DNA of 64,000 nucleotides from Candidatus Zixiibacteriota bacterium (GTDB lineage: Bacteria > Desulfobacterota > Binatia > UBA9968), in contig DATLYW010000012.1 of NCBI GenBank assembly GCA_035574315.1, positions 62,001 through 126,000 on the forward strand, given 5' to 3'. Under the pieces are notes generated by a model. That model was not told the origin of the DNA and ran no database searches. It worked only from the letters and a program-made list of their open reading frames with translations. The translations under genes were made by a program, and so were the position numbers. Positions 35,468-46,293 of the stretch are shown here, piece after piece. Position 1 is the first letter of the stretch. Each line of letters begins with the position of its first letter.

Positions 35468-36943
35468 CTATTTACGGTAATAGGGCTGGCGGCGCTTGGA
35501 CGACGGGAGGATACCCATCGCCTCCCGGTACTTGGCCACCGTGCGGCGGGCGATGTCGATCGACTCGCGCGCCAGCAGCTCGGCGATATGCTGATCGCTG
35601 TACGGGCGCCGCGGGTCTTCGGAGGCCACGATGCTGCGGATCTTCTCCTTGACGCTCTCGCTCGCGACGTCTTCACCGTTGCCGCCCTTCAATCCGCTCT
35701 GGAAGAAGAACTTCAGCTCGAACAGCCCCTGCGGCGTGTGGACGTATTTGTTGGCCGTCGCCCGGCTCACCGTCGACTCGTGCATGTGGATGTCCTCGGC
35801 CACGTCGCGAAGCACCATCGGCTTGAGGTGGCTCACGCCGTGCTCGAGGAACTCCTGCTGGAACTTGAAGATGCTCTGGGTCACCCGATAGAGCGTCTGC
35901 TGGCGCTGCTGGATGCTCTTGATCAGCCATGTGGCCGCCCGCACCTTCTCCTGGAGGTATTGGCGCGCCTGCTCCTCCTCGACTCCTTCCTGTCCCGCCA
36001 TCCGCCGGTACAGCGAGCTGACGCGCAGGCGGGGAACACCGTCGTCATTCAGATAGATGACGTACTCGCCACCGATCTTCTCCACGAACACGTCCGGAAG
36101 CACGGTTCGCACTTCCTCCTGCTCGAAGCCGCGCGACGGCTTCGGCTCCAGCGAGGCGATGACGTGCGCCGCGGCGGCGATCTCGTCGATGGTTGCCCCC
36201 AGCTCGCGGGCGAGCTTTTCGTAGCGCCGGGACTCGAGATGACCGAGATGATCGGCCACGATCCGCGCCGCCAGGCTGTCGCCCAGCTCGAGGTTCTGGA
36301 GCTGCACCAGGAGGCACTCGCGCAGATCGCGCGCCGCCACCCCGACCGGATCGAACAGCTGGATGCGCTTGAGCACCGCTTCGACTTCTTCCGGTGTTGC
36401 TCCGGTGACGCGGGAGATCTCGTCGAGCGACAGCGCGAGGTAGCCGTTTTCGTCCAGGTTGCCGATGATGTAGAGCCCGATCGCCTCTTCGCGCTCCGAG
36501 ATCTTGGAAAGCCGCAGCTGCCAGATGAGGTGATCCTCCAGCGAGGTCTTCTTCGTCAGGCTGTTTTCCCAGGAAGGAGGGCCGTCGCCGTCGTCGCCGC
36601 CCGCCTCCGCGGTGAGCGACCCGTGGATGGCGTTGGAGTGCGTGTCCAGGTACTCTTCCCAGTCCAGCGTCCCGATCTTGTCGACCGCCGAGAGCTCGCG
36701 ATTGGCGACCGGCTCCGGGGCCGGCGCGGAGATTTCCGGCGGCGCCTCGTTCGGCGACTGCTCCCCGGTCTCCGGCTCCTCGGACGTCGCTTCCTCCAGC
36801 GCCGGATTCTCCTGCAACTCCTTCAGCACCATTTCTTCCAGTTCGATCCGGGACAGCTGCAGGAGCTTGATCGCCTGCTGGAGCTGGGGCGTCATCACCA
36901 GCTGCTGGGCGAGCTTCTGAACTTGGCGGATCTCCAGAGCCAT
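35468..36943 (-). CDS. rpoN: RNA polymerase sigma-54 factor
   Basis: 491 aa. Region I is Gln/Leu-rich (KLAQQLVMTPQLQQAIKLLQ) and contacts enhancer-binding proteins; an acidic, Pro/Glu-rich region II follows (about 50-110); the core-binding domain is central; the C-terminal RpoN box reads ARRTVAKYREAMGI and reads the -24 element. Two nt separate it from lptB upstream. A candidate target promoter lies at 18565-18580. Confidence 0.96.
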   Translation of the reverse strand: MALEIRQVQKLAQQLVMTPQLQQAIKLLQLSRIELEEMVLKELQENPALEEATSEEPETGEQSPNEAPPEISAPAPEPVANRELSAVDKIGTLDWEEYLDTHSNAIHGSLTAEAGGDDGDGPPSWENSLTKKTSLEDHLIWQLRLSKISEREEAIGLYIIGNLDENGYLALSLDEISRVTGATPEEVEAVLKRIQLFDPVGVAARDLRECLLVQLQNLELGDSLAARIVADHLGHLESRRYEKLARELGATIDEIAAAAHVIASLEPKPSRGFEQEEVRTVLPDVFVEKIGGEYVIYLNDDGVPRLRVSSLYRRMAGQEGVEEEQARQYLQEKVRAATWLIKSIQQRQQTLYRVTQSIFKFQQEFLEHGVSHLKPMVLRDVAEDIHMHESTVSRATANKYVHTPQGLFELKFFFQSGLKGGNGEDVASESVKEKIRSIVASEDPRRPYSDQHIAELLARESIDIARRTVAKYREAMGILPSSKRRQPYYRK

Positions 36944-36945
36944 GG

Positions 36946-37668
36946 CTAGAACTTGAAGCCTTCTCCCAAGTAGAATTTCCGCGCCTTGTCGCTCGACGCG
37001 ATCTTTTCCGGCGTTCCCTCCTCCAGGATCATGCCGTCGTTCAGGATGTAGGCGCGGTCGCAGATTCCGAGGGTCTCGCGCACGTTGTGGTCCGTGATCA
37101 GGACCCCGATGCCGCTCGCGACCAATCGACGGATGATACCCTGAATGTCGGTCACGGCAATCGGATCCACGCCGGTGAACGGCTCGTCGAGGAGCATGAA
37201 GTAGGGCGACAGCACCAGGGCCCTCGCGATCTCCAGCCGGCGCCGTTCCCCTCCGGAAAGGGTGAAGGCCTTGTGCTTGGCCAGGTGCGTCAACCCGAGC
37301 AGCCGCATCAGTGCGGTGCAGCGCTCCAGCTGCTCCTCGGAGCCGAGGTCGAGGGTCTGCAGAATGGCGAAAAGGTTTTCCTCCACGCTCAACCGGCGAA
37401 AGACCGACGGTTCCTGCGGCAGATAGCTGATACCGGCGCGCGCCCGCTGGTAAATGGGCAGCGCCGTCAGGTCCTCGTCGTTCAGCAGGACCTTGCCTTC
37501 GTCGGGATGCACCAGACCGACCATGATGTGAAACGTCGTCGTTTTTCCGGCTCCGTTGGGACCGAGCAGGCCGACGATTTCGCCGCCTTTGACTTCGAGG
37601 TTCACTCCGTTGACCACGCGACGACCGTTGTACGATTTCGCGACCGCCTCCGCCTTAAGGACGCTCAT
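36946..37668 (-). CDS. lptB: LPS export ABC transporter ATP-binding protein
   Basis: 240 aa. Drives extraction of LPS from the inner membrane with LptFG. Walker A GPNGAGKTT, Q-loop SYLPQEPSVFRRLSVEENL (LptB-typical), signature LSGGERRRLEIARAL, Walker B FMLLDEPFTGVDP, H-loop ITDHNVRETLGICDRAYIL. ATG at 37668 overlaps the lptA stop (ATGA). lptF/G are not in the window. Confidence 0.95.
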   Translation of the reverse strand: MSVLKAEAVAKSYNGRRVVNGVNLEVKGGEIVGLLGPNGAGKTTTFHIMVGLVHPDEGKVLLNDEDLTALPIYQRARAGISYLPQEPSVFRRLSVEENLFAILQTLDLGSEEQLERCTALMRLLGLTHLAKHKAFTLSGGERRRLEIARALVLSPYFMLLDEPFTGVDPIAVTDIQGIIRRLVASGIGVLITDHNVRETLGICDRAYILNDGMILEEGTPEKIASSDKARKFYLGEGFKF

Positions 37669-38246
37669 CGCTGCTTGCTGTCGGATCCGGCGTCGGATCT
37701 GTCCTGTTTTTGCAGCTCCTCCGGGAAGATGGTCGCCCGGACCCTGGTTTGATCCTTGCCCTCGGCCACCGCGCGGTCCTGCTCGATGTAATAGATGATG
37801 CGCGTGCCGCTCACCTGACTGTTGCCCTGCCGCATCACCGGATTGCCCGTGAGCGTGACGGTCTTGGCCTTTTCGTCGAAGACCGCTTTCTCCCCCGTTG
37901 CGACTCGATTTCCCTGCATCGCCCGAACGTTTCCTTCGGCCACGATCTGCCTCATCTGCTTCATTTCGGGATCGTAGTAGGCCGTCAAGGTCTCGCTCCG
38001 CATCGTCATGTCGGCCTGCACGGTCACCACCCTGCCCCTGTAAGTAATGGTATTCTTTTTCTGATCGACTTCCATCCAGTCGGAGGTGATGTAGATGGGA
38101 TCCTTTTTGTTGAACTCGAAGGCGCCGGTGGTGCCGCTCTTGCTCTTGCCCTCGTCCTTCGCCGACGCGCCCGACGCGGAGTGGGCGGAGAACGCGGCCG
38201 ACAGGCAAGCCGCGAGCACGAGGAGTTTCAGGCTCGAAGCGTTCAT
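37665..38246 (-). CDS. lptA: LPS transport periplasmic protein LptA
   Basis: 193 aa from the ATG at 38246; a TTG four codons earlier overlaps lptC. Signal peptide LKLLVLAACLSAAFSAHSASG. The OstA/LptA beta-jellyroll is visible in repeated segments PIYITSDWMEVDQKKNTITYRG, AEGNVRAMQGNRVATGEKAVFD and ATVTLTGNPVMRQGNSQVSG-like pattern. It bridges LPS across the periplasm. The C-terminus is charged (QKQDRSDAGSDSKQR), longer than in E. coli. Confidence 0.9.
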   Translation of the reverse strand: MNASSLKLLVLAACLSAAFSAHSASGASAKDEGKSKSGTTGAFEFNKKDPIYITSDWMEVDQKKNTITYRGRVVTVQADMTMRSETLTAYYDPEMKQMRQIVAEGNVRAMQGNRVATGEKAVFDEKAKTVTLTGNPVMRQGNSQVSGTRIIYYIEQDRAVAEGKDQTRVRATIFPEELQKQDRSDAGSDSKQR

Positions 38247-38254
38247 GGCAGGGC

Positions 38255-38866
38255 TCAACTGCCGCTCGTCCGGGACCGCCTGGCGAGCTTTTCGGGCTCG
38301 ATCCGGGTTTTCACGCTGCGCAACAGGCGCACCTTGCGGTTTTCCAACTCGACCTCCATCAATGTCCCCTGGAGCTCCAGGCCGTCGCCGACCAGCATCA
38401 CCTTCCCCGGCAGGACGATCTGGTCTTTAGCCGGCAGATAGACCGCCTCCTCCGACGTCAGCGTGTAGCCCTGATAGCTCACGCGGATGCTGCCCTGGAG
38501 CTGCATCCGCTCGAGCTCCGTTTCGTTGAGGAACAGGTGGCCTTCCTCTCCCATCGCTTCCGCGACCTCGCCTTTGGAATCGTAGAAGTAAAATCGCGGA
38601 CGCTTCACGAACGCTCTTTTCTGTTCCTTCGAGTAGCTCGCTTCCTCGCCGAAGAGCTCCCAGCGCTTGCGGCCTTCCTCGATCTTCGCCCGGTGGAACT
38701 CCTTGATGCGCAGCGCCGATTCGGGCAGATAGTCCAGAGCCTTGATGGGGTTTTTTCGGATCTCGCGAACCCTGTTGGCGACCATGGTCTCAAACACCTT
38801 GTACGTCACGCCCCCGAGAGAGACGAAGATCGCCAGGACCAGAAGGGCTCGTCTAAACTTTCGCAT
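38255..38866 (-). CDS. lptC: LPS export protein LptC
   Basis: 203 aa from the ATG at 38866. A TTG at 38881 would leave almost no leader after the promoter at 38891-38919. One N-terminal membrane helix (ALLVLAIFVSLGGVTYKVF), then a periplasmic part with the LptC-type strands: PRFYFYDSKGEVAEAMGEEG, GSIRVSYQGYTLTSEEAVYL and LPGKVMLVGDGLELQG. Passes LPS from LptBFG to LptA. Position beside lptA-lptB supports the call. Confidence 0.85.
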   Translation of the reverse strand: MRKFRRALLVLAIFVSLGGVTYKVFETMVANRVREIRKNPIKALDYLPESALRIKEFHRAKIEEGRKRWELFGEEASYSKEQKRAFVKRPRFYFYDSKGEVAEAMGEEGHLFLNETELERMQLQGSIRVSYQGYTLTSEEAVYLPAKDQIVLPGKVMLVGDGLELQGTLMEVELENRKVRLLRSVKTRIEPEKLARRSRTSGS

Positions 38867-38890
38867 CGCCCGAGCTTCCAAACCACGCCA

Positions 38891-38919
38891 AAAATACCAT
38901 TCTTTCCGAGTCGTGTAAA
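38891..38919 (-). promoter_or_regulatory. sigma-70 promoter for lptC-lptA-lptB-rpoN...
   Basis: On the minus strand TTTACA (38914-38919), 17-nt spacer, TATTTT (38891-38896), in the 78-bp gap between kdsC and lptC. It would let the lpt/rpoN/PTS half of the cluster be transcribed independently of the Kdo half. Confidence 0.55.
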
Positions 38920-38944
38920 GAAACAGGCATGAAATTTGCTTTGC

Positions 38945-39478
38945 CTAGAGATAGCTCGCTACTACTTGCCGCCACTTTCCCTGGGCTTTGAGCAGCAATT
39001 CCGCGATCTCCCGGACCGCGCCTCTTCCCCCTCCCGCCCGAGTCACGTAGTCGGCCGCCTTCAGCACCTCCCCGGACGCGTCGGCGACGGCGATCGCCAG
39101 CCCGCAGCGACGCAAGATCCCGAGATCCATGAGATCATCACCGGCGCACGCGATCTCCGCGTCCCGCAGCCCGCTCGCCGCCTTGATTTCCCGGTAAGCA
39201 TCGAGCTTTGTCGCCACTCCCTGGCGCACCAGCGCTACCCCCAGCTCCCGCGCGCGTTGGGAGACGATCGCCGAGGAGCGCGAGGTGACGAAGCCCACCT
39301 CGATTCCGGACCTTTTCAAGAGCACGATTCCCAGCCCGTCGCGGACGTCGAATTCCTTGGTTTCCGTCCCGCGGCTGTCGAAAATGATCCGGCCGTCGGT
39401 AAGGACCCCGTCAACGTCGACCAGCAGCAGCTTGATCTTTCGAGCCTTGTTGCGGACGGCGGCGGAGATTCGTTTCAC
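38945..39478 (-). CDS. kdsC: 3-deoxy-D-manno-octulosonate 8-phosphate phosphatase
   Basis: 177 aa. HAD-family enzyme releasing Kdo. Motif I LLLVDVDGVLTDGRIIFDSRG (nucleophile and acid Asp in DVDG), motif II VTSRSSAIV, motif III-IV AGDDLMDLGILRRCG. Small capless form as expected. GTG start overlaps the kdsD stop (GTGA). Confidence 0.95.
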   Translation of the reverse strand: MKRISAAVRNKARKIKLLLVDVDGVLTDGRIIFDSRGTETKEFDVRDGLGIVLLKRSGIEVGFVTSRSSAIVSQRARELGVALVRQGVATKLDAYREIKAASGLRDAEIACAGDDLMDLGILRRCGLAIAVADASGEVLKAADYVTRAGGGRGAVREIAELLLKAQGKWRQVVASYL

Positions 39479-40464
39479 GGAGCGTTTGCGATTCCCGCTT
39501 TGACCAGATCGTGCAGATGAATCAACCCTGCCGGCTTGCGGTTACCCTCTTCCAGGACGAACAGGGAAGTGATCATGTATTTCTCCATGATCTCCACGGC
39601 CTCGGCGGCCAGCGCGTCCCGCACGATGGTTTTCGGACTCCGGGTCATCAGGTCGGCGGCCTTAAGCTCAAAGATCCTGTCGTGCTTCTGCAGCCCGCGT
39701 CGCAAGTCGCCGTCGGTGATCACCCCGACCAGCTTTCCGCCGCCGTCCACCACTCCCGTCACGCCCAACCGCTTGGAGGTGATCTCGAAAAGCGCCTCCT
39801 TCATCTCGGTATCTTCGCGCACCAGGGGCAGCTCTTCGCCCCGGTGCATGAGGTCGCCCACCCTGAGCAAGAGCTTGCGGCCGAGAATCCCGCCCGGGTG
39901 GCGCAGCGCGAAGTCTTCCTCGTTGAAACCGTTCAACTCCAGCAGCACCACGGCCAGCGCATCGCCCATCGCGAGGGCGGCCGTGGTGCTGGCGGTGGGC
40001 GCCAGCCCCAGCGGGCAGGCTTCTTCTCTCACCCCCACGTTCAACACCACGTCGGCGGCCTTCGCGAGGGTCGAATCCGGCTTGCCGGTCATGGCGATCA
40101 TCTTGAGCCCGAATCGCCTGAAGTGCGGAAGCAGCATCAGGATTTCCGGGGTCTCGCCGCTGTTGGAGACCGCAAGCACGATGTCGTCCTTCGTGATCAT
40201 GCCGAGATCGCCGTGCACCCCGTCGCCGGAGTGGACGAAGAAGGCCGGAGTCCCCGTGCTCGCCAGCGTCGCCGCGATCTTGCGGCAGACCAGCCCCGAT
40301 TTTCCGACGCCGGTGACGACCACCTTGCCGCGGCGCGCGCGCAGCAGCTCGACCGCGCGCACGAAGCTCTCGTCGAGCCGCCCGGCAATGCCGAGGATTC
40401 CCTCCGATTCGGTCCGCAGGACGCGCCGGGCGCGCTCTACGATCCGTGCCGCCTCATCGGTCAT
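39475..40464 (-). CDS. kdsD: arabinose-5-phosphate isomerase (KpsF/GutQ/KdsD)
   Basis: 329 aa from the ATG at 40464. It supplies arabinose-5-phosphate for Kdo synthesis. An N-terminal SIS domain ([41 protein letters not shown]) precedes two CBS domains (about 200-325). The frame upstream of 40464 is a shadow of kdsA. ATGA overlap with the kdsA stop. Confidence 0.95.
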   Translation of the reverse strand: MTDEAARIVERARRVLRTESEGILGIAGRLDESFVRAVELLRARRGKVVVTGVGKSGLVCRKIAATLASTGTPAFFVHSGDGVHGDLGMITKDDIVLAVSNSGETPEILMLLPHFRRFGLKMIAMTGKPDSTLAKAADVVLNVGVREEACPLGLAPTASTTAALAMGDALAVVLLELNGFNEEDFALRHPGGILGRKLLLRVGDLMHRGEELPLVREDTEMKEALFEITSKRLGVTGVVDGGGKLVGVITDGDLRRGLQKHDRIFELKAADLMTRSPKTIVRDALAAEAVEIMEKYMITSLFVLEEGNRKPAGLIHLHDLVKAGIANAP

Positions 40465-41288
40465 GCCGGCCTCACCAGACGATCGATTTCCTTGACTGTG
40501 CGCAGCAGAGGCTCGAACTCCGCGAGCGGCAGCGAGTTCGGTCCGTCGCTCAGCGCGCGGTCGGGATCTTCGTGGACTTCCATGAACAGCGCGTCGACGC
40601 CGACGGCCGCCCCCGCCCGCGCCAGAGGAGAGATGTACTTTCGTTCCCCGCCCGAAGAGCTTCCGAGCCCGCCGGGAAGCTGCAAGCTGTGCGTGGCGTC
40701 CAGAACCACCGGATAGCCGAATTCGCGCAGAATCACCAGCGAGCGCATGTCCGAAACAAGGTTGTTGTACCCGAACGAGACGCCCCGCTCGGTCAAAAGG
40801 ATCTGCTCGTTGCCGGTCGAGACAATCTTCTCGACCACGTTGCGCACGTCCCAAGGGGCGAGGAACTGCCCCTTCTTGACGTTCACCACCCTGCCCGAGC
40901 GGGCCACCGCGAGGACGAAGTCCGTCTGCCGGCACAGGAACGCGGGAATCTGCAGGATGTCCGCGACCTCGGCCGCCGGCCCGATCTGGTCTCTCTCGTG
41001 AACGTCGGTCAGCACCGGGACGCCGATCTCCCGCTTCACTTCGGCGAGGATCTCCAGGCCACGCTCGAGCCCGGGCCCGCGATAGGAGGCGAGCGAGGAA
41101 CGGTTCGCTTTATCGTAGGAAGACTTGAAGACGTAGGGGACGCCGGCCCGATCGGCCGCAGCCTTGAGCCGGGCGGCGTGCGCCAGCGCCGATTCCCTGC
41201 TCTCGATCACGCAAGGGCCCGCGATCACGACCAGGGGCCGGCCCGCGCCGATCTCGATCCCCCCCGCAATGACGTTTTTGCAGCCCAT
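40461..41288 (-). CDS. kdsA: 3-deoxy-8-phosphooctulonate (Kdo-8-P) synthase
   Basis: 275 aa. Condenses PEP with arabinose-5-phosphate. [65 protein letters not shown] and [12 protein letters not shown] are the KdsA signature segments. The N-terminal half has no obvious metal cysteine in the metal-dependent position apart from PCVIE, whose Cys is shared with metal-requiring KdsA enzymes. Follows pyrG by 21 nt. Confidence 0.96.
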   Translation of the reverse strand: MGCKNVIAGGIEIGAGRPLVVIAGPCVIESRESALAHAARLKAAADRAGVPYVFKSSYDKANRSSLASYRGPGLERGLEILAEVKREIGVPVLTDVHERDQIGPAAEVADILQIPAFLCRQTDFVLAVARSGRVVNVKKGQFLAPWDVRNVVEKIVSTGNEQILLTERGVSFGYNNLVSDMRSLVILREFGYPVVLDATHSLQLPGGLGSSSGGERKYISPLARAGAAVGVDALFMEVHEDPDRALSDGPNSLPLAEFEPLLRTVKEIDRLVRPA

Positions 41289-41309
41289 CGGGGAACAAGC
41301 GCGGCGCCT

Positions 41310-43794
<2,485 letters not shown>

Positions 43795-43915
43795 GACCGC
43801 CGCGGCCTCGATCTTCGATGATGGGGGCTTGCGGCGAAGCGTCGTCAACGAGTTCCCGTGCCCCCAAAAACAAAAAACCGCAATGGCTTTTTGGCAAAGC
43901 GCATCACGGACTTTC

Positions 43916-43944
43916 ACTATACCCCCGCCTCCCGGGAGTGTCAA
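43916..43944 (-). promoter_or_regulatory. strong sigma-70 promoter of the kdsB-pyrG-kdsA-kdsD-kdsC operon
   Basis: On the minus strand TTGACA (43939-43944), 17-nt spacer, TATAGT (43916-43921): full -35 and 5 of 6 at -10. Leader of 60-115 nt depending on the kdsB start. Confidence 0.75.
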
Positions 43945-44282
43945 TCCGGAATTCGCCCGCGCGCGGCGCTTTTTTCGGAATGCGCGGTCGAGCCGACAAA
44001 GCGCGGAGCACCTCCCGCACAGCGAAGACGCAGGAACGCGAAACTGCAAAGCCGTTGTGCCTCGAGACGTCCGGCGCCGTCGAGCGCCGGTTTTCACCGG
44101 GCCTCCGGATCGATCCGTGCTCGGAGGACCAGCGCATCGTCTTCCCGGGGCCGGGGTTCCCTTCGCGCTCCGCCCGAATCGAAACGGGGGAATCCGGTTT
44201 TTGCTTCGCCCGCCCTGCCGAGCTTGACTCGCCATCGGCACCTCGTGATAGGAGATAGAATTGCGTTGGGGGGTGGCTGCGC
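43945..44282. other. intergenic region between divergent kdsB and the binding-protein gene
   Basis: About 340 bp without a supportable gene. It holds the isolated hairpin at 44071-44094 and, near the right end, TTGACT (44224-44229) followed 16 nt later by TGATAG, a weak promoter candidate for the gene at 44283. Open frames here are short shadows without homology I can recognise. Confidence 0.5.
44071..44094 (+). terminator. terminator-like hairpin, plus strand
   Basis: Perfect 7-bp stem CCGGCGC/GCGCCGG with a 6-nt loop, followed by TTTT on the plus strand. No plus-strand gene lies upstream, since the neighbour is kdsB on the minus strand. It may end an antisense or small transcript, or be incidental. 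Confidence 0.35.
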
Positions 44283-45218
44283 ATGGCCAATCCGGTTCGA
44301 ATCGAAGCGGGCTTTGCCACGATCGGGCAGGGCGCCGGGCCTCTCATGGTTACCTGGAAAGCCGGTCTGTTCGAGAAACACGGGCTTGAGGTCCCGCGGC
44401 CGCGGCTGATGGGCGGCGCCAGGGCCGTGGTGCGCGGCTTGATGACCGGCGAGATCCAGTTCGGCAACCTGGCGGCCCCGGCTGCCTTGCGCGCGAACCT
44501 CGCGGGCGACGCGGATCTGGTGTTCCTCACAGGGGGAATCAACCAGCAATTCCTGATGGGAAGGCCCGGCATCGATAGCCGCACGCAGCTGGCGGGGAAA
44601 ACAATCGGGTTCGTCGGCGACGGCGGCCTGAACGACGTTCTGGTGCGGTTCGTGATCGAAAAATTGAGCGCGGCCGGAATCGCCCCGGTCGACACGCGGA
44701 CGATTCCGGCCGGCTCCCGCGCGAGCCTCGAAGCGGTGGTCGCCGGGCATTGCGACGCCGCGGTGATCACGCCGCCCGAAGCGCTCGAAGCGAAAAGACG
44801 GGGCTGCAGGTTTCTCGTCGATTTCGCCGAATACGGGTTGAACTACGCGCTCGGGGGCATCGCCGCGCGTCGCGCCACGGTCGAGCAACACCCAGAAATC
44901 GTCGCCCGCTTCGTCCGCGCCTACGTCGAGGGCATGCACCGCTACCGGACCGATCGGCCTTTCACCGTCGCGGTCCAGGCCGAGTACAGCGCTCTTTCCG
45001 ATCGGACGATCGCCGAAGAAACCTACGATCTCACCCGGCCGGGGATGCCCGCGGTGCCGTATCCCTCCGTTCCCGCCCTGCAGACGGTGCTGGACTTCAT
45101 CGCCCGGGAGCTGCCCGGGGCGATCGGCGCCGACGTCCGAAAGTTCGTCGACGACCGCTTCATCCGCGAGCTGGAACGTCACGGTTTTGTCGCCTCGCTG
45201 GACCGCAGCGAAGCCTGA
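44283..45218 (+). CDS. NMT1/THI5-like substrate-binding protein lacking a signal peptide
   Basis: 311 aa. The fold is that of NMT1/SsuA-type binding proteins: LMVTWKAGLFEKHGLEVPRPR, then GEIQFGNLAAPAALRANLAGD, GKTIGFVGDGGLNDVLVRFV and CDAAVITPPEALEAKRRGC. The N-terminus (MANPVRIEAGFATIGQG) starts straight into the first strand, and an in-frame TAG 27 nt upstream rules out a missed signal peptide from an ATG or GTG. It may be cytoplasmic, or exported another way. Followed after 10 nt by an iron-type SBP. Confidence 0.8.
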   Translation: MANPVRIEAGFATIGQGAGPLMVTWKAGLFEKHGLEVPRPRLMGGARAVVRGLMTGEIQFGNLAAPAALRANLAGDADLVFLTGGINQQFLMGRPGIDSRTQLAGKTIGFVGDGGLNDVLVRFVIEKLSAAGIAPVDTRTIPAGSRASLEAVVAGHCDAAVITPPEALEAKRRGCRFLVDFAEYGLNYALGGIAARRATVEQHPEIVARFVRAYVEGMHRYRTDRPFTVAVQAEYSALSDRTIAEETYDLTRPGMPAVPYPSVPALQTVLDFIARELPGAIGADVRKFVDDRFIRELERHGFVASLDRSEA

Positions 45219-45228
45219 GGAGACTCTC

Positions 45229-46263
45229 ATGAAGAACGGAGCCCGTTTTCGCAAGCTGTTTTTCGGCGTCTGGTTTGCAATCTCTGCCCTGCTCCTCTCG
45301 GGCAGAGGCGGCGTCGAGGCCTCCGGGCACCTCGATCTGGACGCGGCCCGAAAGGAAGCGAGGGTCATGGTGTATTCCTCGATCTCGCTCGAGGATCTCA
45401 CCATTCTCACCCGCGCGTTCCAGAAGCGCTATCCCGGAATCCAGGTCCAGAGCTACCGCGCCGGCAAGATCAAGCTCGCGCAGCGCATGGTGACCGAGGC
45501 GCGTGCGGGCAAGCATCAGTTTGACGTCCTGCTGTCGAGCGCGTTCACCACGCTGGAGATGAAGCTGCAAAAGCTCCTCGCGAGGTACGAATCCCCCGAA
45601 CGCGCGCGTTATCGGCCCGAGCTCAAGGACGCGGAAGGCTTCTGGACCGCGGCGCAGATCAACACGATGTCGGTCAGCTACAATACCAGGCTCGTCAAAC
45701 AGGACGAAGCGCCGCGCCGGTGGCGCGACTTGCTCCATCCGCGCTGGCGGGGAAAGATCGCGATCAACGGCAACCGGCCCGAGTGGTACATGGCGCTGCT
45801 CCAGGCGATGGGGGAAGAAGAGGGTCGGAGATATATGAAGACTCTGGCGGAGCAGAAGACGATCCCGGTGGAAAGCTCGACCCTGGCGGACGAGCTCCTC
45901 GGCGCCGGCGAATTCCCCCTCTATGCGAACGCCGCGCCGAGCAACGCCGAACGGATCAAGCGCAAGGGAGCCCCCGTGGACTGGGCGCGCATGGCCCCGC
46001 TGCCGACCTACCCGATCCTCGTCTCGGTTTCGGCCCACACCCGGGTCCCGAACGCCGCTCGGCTGATGGCGGATTTTTTGCTCTCCGAAGAAGGACAGAA
46101 GGTGCTGCGCGACATTCCCCGGATCCCGGCCCGGACCGGCATCGACGCGAACCCGCCCCACCTCTTGAAGGGCCAGGAGATTTTTTTCATGAACATCTCC
46201 GCGATGGCGGGAAAAGCGGACGATCAGGAGGAAGAGTTCCGCAGGACTTTCGGCTTGAGATAG
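45229..46263 (+). CDS. ABC transporter substrate-binding protein, iron(III)/FbpA-like family
   Basis: 344 aa from the ATG at 45229 with GAGGAG upstream. Signal peptide LFFGVWFAISALLLSGRGG. Mature part: ARVMVYSSISLEDLTILTRAFQKRYPGIQV, here in short as VYSS...YPGIQVQSY, then DVLLSSAFTTLEMKL and RWRDLLHPRWRGKIAINGNRPE. This is the family-1/FbpA fold for Fe3+ or small organic ligands. The permease gene follows in the same frame 30 nt after the stop. No ligand can be assigned. Confidence 0.85.
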   Translation: MKNGARFRKLFFGVWFAISALLLSGRGGVEASGHLDLDAARKEARVMVYSSISLEDLTILTRAFQKRYPGIQVQSYRAGKIKLAQRMVTEARAGKHQFDVLLSSAFTTLEMKLQKLLARYESPERARYRPELKDAEGFWTAAQINTMSVSYNTRLVKQDEAPRRWRDLLHPRWRGKIAINGNRPEWYMALLQAMGEEEGRRYMKTLAEQKTIPVESSTLADELLGAGEFPLYANAAPSNAERIKRKGAPVDWARMAPLPTYPILVSVSAHTRVPNAARLMADFLLSEEGQKVLRDIPRIPARTGIDANPPHLLKGQEIFFMNISAMAGKADDQEEEFRRTFGLR

Positions 46264-46293
46264 GGCTGCGATCCGACCTACGGGAAAACGCCG

